A stretch of DNA of 64,000 nucleotides from Ruegeria sp. HKCCD8929 (GTDB lineage: Bacteria; Pseudomonadota; Alphaproteobacteria; Rhodobacterales; Rhodobacteraceae): positions 62,001-126,000 of the forward strand of contig NZ_WPZY01000004.1 in the NCBI RefSeq assembly GCF_013031405.1. The letters are read 5' to 3'. The notes beneath the pieces are model-generated. The model did not search any database. It worked only from the letters and a program-made list of their open reading frames with translations, and was not told the DNA's origin. This document shows positions 58,654-64,000 of this stretch, in pieces. Position 1 is the first letter of the stretch, and every line of letters begins with the position of its first letter. Position numbers and translations under genes: made by a program.

Positions 58654-61359
58654 CTAGTCAAACCCATAAGTGAACTCTCCGTCTGTAACGTCGATCACAA
58701 CCTTGGAAATTTCTTTGCCTTCCATCATCCGCCTCAGGAACTCGGCCGAGATATCGGGCAGCATCGTGTTGGTGACGATGGCGTCGATCATTCGGCCACC
58801 GCTTTCCAGCTCCTGACAGCGGTTGACGATCTCGTCCACGACGCCGTCCGTGTACTCGAACGGCACGCCGTGTGCCTCCTGCACCCGCTTCTGGATGCGG
58901 CCCAGCTGCAGCTTGGTGATCTCGGCGATCATGTTCGGGCTGAGCGGGTAGTAGGGGATCGTCACCAGACGTCCCAGCAGCGCGGGCGGGAACACCTTGA
59001 GCAGCGGCTCGCGGATAGCCTTGGCGATACCTTCGGGATCGGGCATCAGATCGGGGTCGGCGCACAGGTCCATGATCATCTCGGTGCCCACATTCGAGGT
59101 CAGCAGGATCAGCGTGTTTTTGAAGTCGATCACGCGTCCCTCGCCATCCTCCATTACGCCCTTGTCGAAGACCTGGAAGAAAATCTCGTGCACATCCGGG
59201 TGCGCCTTTTCCACCTCATCCAGCAGTACCACCGAGTAGGGCTTGCGCCGCACCGCCTCGGTCAGCACGCCGCCCTCGCCATATCCGACATAGCCCGGAG
59301 GCGCACCTTTCAGGCTGCTGACGGTGTGTGCCTCCTGATATTCGGACATGTTGATGGTGATGACGTTCTGTTCGCCGCCATAGAGCACCTCGGCCAGCGC
59401 CAGAGCGGTTTCGGTCTTGCCAACGCCGCTGGTACCGGCCAGCATGAAGACACCGATGGGTTTGCTGGGGTTGTCCAGCCCTGCCCGGCTGGTCTGGATA
59501 CGCTTGGCGATCATCTTCATCGCGTGATCCTGGCCGATCACCCGCTTGGCCAGCCGCTCCTCAAGGTTCAGGATCGTCTCGATCTCGTCCTTGACCATGC
59601 GGCCCACCGGGATACCGGTCCAATCGCCGACAACGCTGGCCACCGCCTGATGATCCACGATGGGCAGGATCAGCGGGCTGTCGCCCTGAACCTCTTCCAG
59701 TTCGGCGTTCTTGGCCTTGAGTTCTTCGAACAGCTTAGCGCGGTCCTCTTCGCTCAGCGGGCTTTCGATGTCCTCACCCTCGGCCAGCGGAACATCCACC
59801 GGCGCGCCGCCCTCGCGCAGCTTGGCGCGCAGGTCGAGAATGGATTCCACGACGGCCTTTTCCCGCTCCCACCGCTCGTTAAGGCCATTCAGGCGCTCTT
59901 CTTCCTCGGCCTTGGCGGTGCTGACCGCATCGCGGCGGTCGCCCACGTCGTAACCGGCGGTCTCATCACGGTCGATGATCTCAAGCTCGGTGGTCAGCGC
60001 CTCGATCCGGCGCTGGCTGTCGTCCACCTCGGCAGGCACCGCGTGCTGCGACACGGCTACCCGAGCGCAGGCAGTATCCATCAGGCTCACCGATTTATCC
60101 GGCAGCTGCCGCGCCGGGATATAGCGGGCCGACAGCGTCACCGCCGCCTCGATCCCCTCGTCCAGAACCTGCACCCGGTGGTGTTTTTCCAGCATCGAGG
60201 CAATCCCGCGCATCATCAGGATCGCCTTTGGAATATCCGGCTCATCGACCTGTACCACCTGGAACCGGCGGGTCAGAGCGGGGTCTTTCTCGATGTATTT
60301 CTTGTACTCGGCCCATGTGGTGGCGCCGATGGTGCGCAGTGTGCCGCGGGCCAGTGCCGGTTTCAGCAGGTTGGCGGCATCGCCGGTGCCGGCAGCCCCA
60401 CCGGCCCCCACCAGCGTGTGGGTCTCATCGACGAACATCACGATGGGCGTCGGGCTGGCTTGAACCTCGTCAATCACTTGCCGCAGCCGGTTCTCAAACT
60501 CGCCCTTCATCGACGCCCCAGCCTGCAACAGACCCACATCCAGCACCAAAAGGCGCACATCCTTCAGCGCCGGAGGCACGTCGCCACGCGCGATCCGCAG
60601 CGCGAACCCCTCGACCACGGCGGTTTTGCCCACGCCGGCCTCACCGGTCAGGATCGGGTTGTTTTGCCGCCGCCGCATCAGCACATCGACGATCTGGCGG
60701 ATTTCCTCGTCCCGGCCAACAATCGGGTCAATCTCACCATTGCGGGCCTGTTCGGTCAGGTCGGTGCAGAACTGTTCCAGCGCCTCGCCCTTGCCCATGG
60801 CACCCGGAGCCATGGCGCCACTGGCCTCACCCGGCTCGGCGCCGCCGCCAACTTGGCTGCCGTCCTGAGCGCCCAAACGATCCTCGGGCGAGCCATCGGT
60901 GATCTCGGCAAACTTGTCGGCCAGATCATCGGCCCCGACAGTGCCCAACTCGGGCGACATTGAGTTCAGGATGTTGCGCAGGGCGGGTGTTTTGAGCATG
61001 CCCAAGATCAGATACCCTGTCCGCACCTTGCTGTCGGAATAGAGAAGCGAGCCCCAGACCCAGCCCCGCTCCATTGAGTCCATCAGATGATCGGAAAGAT
61101 CAGAAATCGAGGACGCCCCGCGCGGCAGCATATCCAGCGAGCGCGTCAGTTCGGATGCAATCTTGCCGGGGTCCAGATCGTAATGCTGGATGATGCGGTG
61201 GATGTCGCTGTCCTGACCGTTCAGGATCTGATGCAGCCAGTGCTGCACCTCGACATAGGGGTTCCCGCGCATCTTGCAGAACACGGTGGCCCCTTCGATG
61301 GCCTGATATCCCAGCTTGTTCAGCTTGCCGAACAGCGCCACGCGACTGATTTCCGTCAT
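58654..61359 (-). CDS. tssH: T6SS sheath-recycling ATPase TssH/ClpV
   Basis: The protein has 901 residues from ATG 61359, chosen over a TTG two codons upstream because GAGAGG stands 8 bases before it. It has an N-domain (1-160), a Pro/Gly/Ala linker (160-190), AAA1 with Walker A GEAGVGKT (239-246), a ClpB-type middle coiled coil (about 445-560) and AAA2 with GTSGVGKT (642-649). ClpV unfolds contracted sheath by binding the N-terminal helix of TssC. That partner helix is not obvious in the sheath-like fusion at 49707, which is of interest. The start overlaps the tssG stop region. Confidence 0.95.
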   Translation of the reverse strand: MTEISRVALFGKLNKLGYQAIEGATVFCKMRGNPYVEVQHWLHQILNGQDSDIHRIIQHYDLDPGKIASELTRSLDMLPRGASSISDLSDHLMDSMERGWVWGSLLYSDSKVRTGYLILGMLKTPALRNILNSMSPELGTVGADDLADKFAEITDGSPEDRLGAQDGSQVGGGAEPGEASGAMAPGAMGKGEALEQFCTDLTEQARNGEIDPIVGRDEEIRQIVDVLMRRRQNNPILTGEAGVGKTAVVEGFALRIARGDVPPALKDVRLLVLDVGLLQAGASMKGEFENRLRQVIDEVQASPTPIVMFVDETHTLVGAGGAAGTGDAANLLKPALARGTLRTIGATTWAEYKKYIEKDPALTRRFQVVQVDEPDIPKAILMMRGIASMLEKHHRVQVLDEGIEAAVTLSARYIPARQLPDKSVSLMDTACARVAVSQHAVPAEVDDSQRRIEALTTELEIIDRDETAGYDVGDRRDAVSTAKAEEEERLNGLNERWEREKAVVESILDLRAKLREGGAPVDVPLAEGEDIESPLSEEDRAKLFEELKAKNAELEEVQGDSPLILPIVDHQAVASVVGDWTGIPVGRMVKDEIETILNLEERLAKRVIGQDHAMKMIAKRIQTSRAGLDNPSKPIGVFMLAGTSGVGKTETALALAEVLYGGEQNVITINMSEYQEAHTVSSLKGAPPGYVGYGEGGVLTEAVRRKPYSVVLLDEVEKAHPDVHEIFFQVFDKGVMEDGEGRVIDFKNTLILLTSNVGTEMIMDLCADPDLMPDPEGIAKAIREPLLKVFPPALLGRLVTIPYYPLSPNMIAEITKLQLGRIQKRVQEAHGVPFEYTDGVVDEIVNRCQELESGGRMIDAIVTNTMLPDISAEFLRRMMEGKEISKVVIDVTDGEFTYGFD

Positions 61360-61361
61360 CT

Positions 61362-62432
61362 TCAATACCTCTCGCTATGGGCCGGTTGGTCGGCCTCGAA
61401 ATTCTGTTGGAGAAAACCGGGATAGAGGATCAGATCCTCGGCATCCGGCCTGTCCACCTCGGGCTCGTCACGGGTCTTGACCCAGCTCGTGTGCCCCAGC
61501 CGCGTCGTCCCGCCCAGACTGGCGCGCGGCACCTCGTCACCAGCAAGCACCAGATTGACCTCCCAATCCAGCGCATCGCCTACATAAGTGCGCACGATAT
61601 CCTCAAGCCGCTGCTGCGACGCACCGCCGGGCAGCAGGCGTTCGTAATCCTCGATCGACAGCGGCCCGATCCGGATGCGGAACTTGGCCGAACGTGACCA
61701 GACCCGGCTGCCGATATTGGTCGACTGACCAAGGCCCGCCATGCGGCCCAGCTGCCAGGTATCCTCGGGCTCCAACTCCAGCCAGGAGCCGACGAATTGC
61801 TGCAGTTCGACCGGCACATGGAAGAACGAGGACAGGATCGCCACCAACCCCTCAACCGTCTTGGGGCCCGAGGCCAGGTGACCGGTGAAATAGTGCCGCG
61901 CCATGTCGGGCATGGCGTCGCGCTCGCGCATCCCCTTGCCCTTGAACCCCGCCAGGGCCGCCACTTTCTGCGCAAATGGATCGTCGCCCCGGTCGAAACT
62001 GGGCGCCGGGCGCGAGGCCGACCATGCCCGGTAAAGCAGGCTCATTAGCCGGTGGGTCAGTATGTCTGCAAACGCCACAAAGGTCGGGTCGCGGTGGTTG
62101 CGCAGCCGGTCGCGGGCGAACTCGGTCAGATGCAGCGGCAGCGGACCGTGCGGGCCGAAAAAGCCAAAGAACAGGTTGCTCATCCGCGCCGGGCGATCCT
62201 TGGTCGCCGGATCGAACCGGGTGAGCGTGCTGGGCGGAAAGGCCAAGCTGACATCCTGCCCCATGCGCACCTTGTCTTCGCGCGGACGACGCGACTCGCC
62301 CAGCCGGGGCGCGTCGGCATAATGCGCCTCGATCACGCGCAAGGCCTGAAAAACGTGGTGTTTTTCAGGGTCAGCCGCCAGCGCGGCAAGCAGGCTCAGA
62401 TGATCCGGCCGAGGCCGGCCGCCGGTCTCCAT
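61362..62432 (-). CDS. tssG: T6SS baseplate protein TssG
   Basis: The protein has 356 residues. It starts with the TssG pattern HHVFQALRVIEAHYAD (about 25-40) and has VSLAFPPSTLTRF and a typical FFGPHGPLPLHLTEFARDR (given as GPHGPLPLHLTEFARDR). TssG pairs with two TssF copies to form the wedge that binds TssK. Its first 37 bases overlap the end of tssF in another frame, a strong sign of translational coupling. No unusual features. Confidence 0.95.
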   Translation of the reverse strand: METGGRPRPDHLSLLAALAADPEKHHVFQALRVIEAHYADAPRLGESRRPREDKVRMGQDVSLAFPPSTLTRFDPATKDRPARMSNLFFGFFGPHGPLPLHLTEFARDRLRNHRDPTFVAFADILTHRLMSLLYRAWSASRPAPSFDRGDDPFAQKVAALAGFKGKGMRERDAMPDMARHYFTGHLASGPKTVEGLVAILSSFFHVPVELQQFVGSWLELEPEDTWQLGRMAGLGQSTNIGSRVWSRSAKFRIRIGPLSIEDYERLLPGGASQQRLEDIVRTYVGDALDWEVNLVLAGDEVPRASLGGTTRLGHTSWVKTRDEPEVDRPDAEDLILYPGFLQQNFEADQPAHSERY

Positions 62433-64000
62433 CTGGCAATTTCCCCCCGTCTTTCCGTTGTCAGCACCGTTTCGGTGAAACTGTTTATCGTTGTGTATTT
62501 TCGCATGAACCGCTCAAGCACGGCGCCCATCACATAGACGCTCGTGCCCTCGAAAAAGCTCTCGTCAAAGCCCAGCGTGATCTCAAGGCCCCGCACTGCG
62601 GTTGACAGCACCTCGTCGCTCATCCGCCGCACGATGGGTCGGCTGCTGACCGAGATCAGCCCTTCAAGCTGCTTTTCGGTCACCCGGTTGCCCACCGGCG
62701 CATAGATACCCAGCAGCTCTCGCAGCGCGCTGGCGCCACCATCGGGGCCGTTGCCCGCGATGGACAGGTAGTTGAGGCTCAGATGGCTGATCAGCTTCCA
62801 CGCCGCGTCGCCCTGCGCCAGGTTGGCATGGGGCCGCGTGGGCGAGACCGGCGTGCGCACGGTCTTGACTGGCCCGCTTTCGGGCAGGTGGAACACGTTG
62901 TCCGCCCCCGTCGCCAGCAAAAGCGGCAGATCGCGGTTGGAACACAGCGCCTGAACCGCCAACTGGTCCAGCTCTGCCGGATAGGGCGCCTGGGTGCGGT
63001 CGACCAGCGTAAGGTACACTTCGGAGCCCAGATACGAGGTCCGCACTCCGCGCAGCCGCTCTTTCTCATTCCGTTGCCGCATGCGGCGGTGGATGGTGTA
63101 ATAAGCGGGATGATTGTCCCCCGCCGCCGTCAGGTCTGTGGCGCAGTAGAAGGGGCGAAACTGGATATCCCCGCCCTCGTCCCCGCGAATGCCGGTGACG
63201 CTTTCGATCGCAAAAATCTCGAAATCCAGGCCCGCCGTGCGGCTGGGCACGATGTGGTGCTCGGTATCCTTGGGGGTCACATGCACCCGGTCGCAGCGTC
63301 GGTGAAACAGGTTGATCGCGGGTACGGCGTTCAAGGTGAAGGCCGTTGGAGTGACCGCCGGACCGATGTCGCGCATGCCCTCGCGCAGCAGGATATAGAT
63401 GTCCACATCGGTGCCCGCCGCCTTTTTCAGCGCCGGTTGCAGTCCGCTCACCTCCACGAACAGGTAGCGTTCGGGCATGGCGAAGTATTCCTGCAACAGC
63501 CGGTAGCCATCGAATGACTGTCGCGGCGTGGGCAGCAGCGCTTCTTCGCGCTCAAACCCCTTGGGCCGCGCCGCGCCTTCGGTCAGGCGCACGGCCCAAT
63601 CCGCACGGCGGTCGGTCGAGCGGCCCGTCAGCCCCTCGCACTGGGTGCAGATCAGCTCGTGCAGCGACCAAGCCTTGCCGCTTTGCGCATCCATGTGCAG
63701 AATCAGGCTGTCCATCTCAAGCTCGGCCATCGGCTCGTTGTCGGTGCGCCGCAACCGCAGGCGGATACCGGCCCGCGCCTCGGTATCGCGGGCCACACCG
63801 GCAGCGACCAGTTCACCGCGCCCATCGATATACTCGGCTTCCGCTATCTCGACAGGCCACATGGTCACATCGGCGGCGGTGCGGAATTCACACGGCGTCT
63901 GCTCCCCCTCGACCAGACGCGAGCGCAGGGGCGAGCCGCGTGGGATCAGGTAACCCTCTTTCAGCGCCGCGTTGGTCACATCCGGCTCGAACGAGGCCAC
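62396..64000 (-). CDS. tssF: T6SS baseplate protein TssF, N-terminus cut by window edge
   Basis: The visible part has 534 residues and runs off the window end. TssF proteins are about 590-630 residues, so some 60-90 N-terminal residues are missing, including the usual ELxxLR start. Recognisable parts include AALKEGYLIPRGSPL near the start, CTQCEG-type strands in the centre and the C-terminal region VLERFMRKYTTINSFTETVL (given as VLERFMRKYTTINSF). The GTG at the window edge is not a true start. Genes further upstream probably include tssE, and perhaps hcp and standard tssB/tssC, which cannot be seen. Confidence 0.92.
   Translation of the reverse strand: MASFEPDVTNAALKEGYLIPRGSPLRSRLVEGEQTPCEFRTAADVTMWPVEIAEAEYIDGRGELVAAGVARDTEARAGIRLRLRRTDNEPMAELEMDSLILHMDAQSGKAWSLHELICTQCEGLTGRSTDRRADWAVRLTEGAARPKGFEREEALLPTPRQSFDGYRLLQEYFAMPERYLFVEVSGLQPALKKAAGTDVDIYILLREGMRDIGPAVTPTAFTLNAVPAINLFHRRCDRVHVTPKDTEHHIVPSRTAGLDFEIFAIESVTGIRGDEGGDIQFRPFYCATDLTAAGDNHPAYYTIHRRMRQRNEKERLRGVRTSYLGSEVYLTLVDRTQAPYPAELDQLAVQALCSNRDLPLLLATGADNVFHLPESGPVKTVRTPVSPTRPHANLAQGDAAWKLISHLSLNYLSIAGNGPDGGASALRELLGIYAPVGNRVTEKQLEGLISVSSRPIVRRMSDEVLSTAVRGLEITLGFDESFFEGTSVYVMGAVLERFMRKYTTINSFTETVLTTERRGEIARWRPAAGLGRII

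Overview
The window is about 64 kb of GC-rich DNA with densely packed, overlapping genes. Gene content and protein style suggest a marine alphaproteobacterium of the Rhodobacterales (Roseobacter/Ruegeria type). That assignment is an inference, because no rRNA or other phylogenetic marker is present. I saw no tRNA, rRNA, CRISPR array or insertion sequence.

Region 1 (1-5.8 kb) is a mixed flank. It holds the end of a helical protein of unknown function, a GSCFA-domain protein, an asparagine-synthase-like PP-loop protein, a TylF-like methyltransferase and an inositol-monophosphatase family enzyme.

Region 2 (5.8-31.15 kb, all minus strand) is a phage-tail-like extracellular contractile injection system (eCIS). 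In transcription order it encodes sheath, tube, a CxxC protein, a Pro-rich protein, a Pvc16-like DUF4255 protein, an AAA+ ATPase and a small protein. These are followed by two DUF4157 (eCIS core) proteins with different metallopeptidase-like tails, then the tube-end protein, a LysM-like protein, hub, spike and PAAR-like tip. Last come gp25, two large baseplate proteins, a tail-I/beta-helix protein, a giant DUF6519/beta-helix fibre and a final LysM-like protein. Ten junctions are 4-base ATGA overlaps, which points to one long, tightly coupled operon.

Region 3 (31.2-37.5 kb) joins the two machines. It carries a small periplasmic protein, a membrane-anchored M15-type peptidase, an OmpA-like protein, the kinase PpkA and a secreted trypsin-like protease.

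Region 4 (37.5-64 kb, minus strand) is a type VI secretion system (T6SS). In transcription order it encodes TssF (cut by the window edge), TssG, TssH/ClpV, an amphipathic helical protein, a caspase/CHAT-like protein, a bacterial voltage-gated sodium channel and a giant sheath-like protein. VgrG, a DUF6931-like protein, TagH (FHA), TssK, TssL with an OmpA domain, TssM, TagF and PppA follow. PpkA, PppA, TagF and the FHA protein form a threonine-phosphorylation control circuit. TssA, TssD (Hcp), TssE and TssJ are not in the window.

The most unusual object is the 1757-residue ORF at 49707-54980. It has a TssB-like domain, then about 1000 residues of acidic repeats of two kinds, then a second TssB-like domain joined to a C-terminally shortened TssC-like domain, then an acidic tail. 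A GGAGG sequence lies 8 bases before an in-frame ATG at the start of the second sheath module, so two proteins may be made from one ORF. The sodium-channel gene directly overlaps its start.
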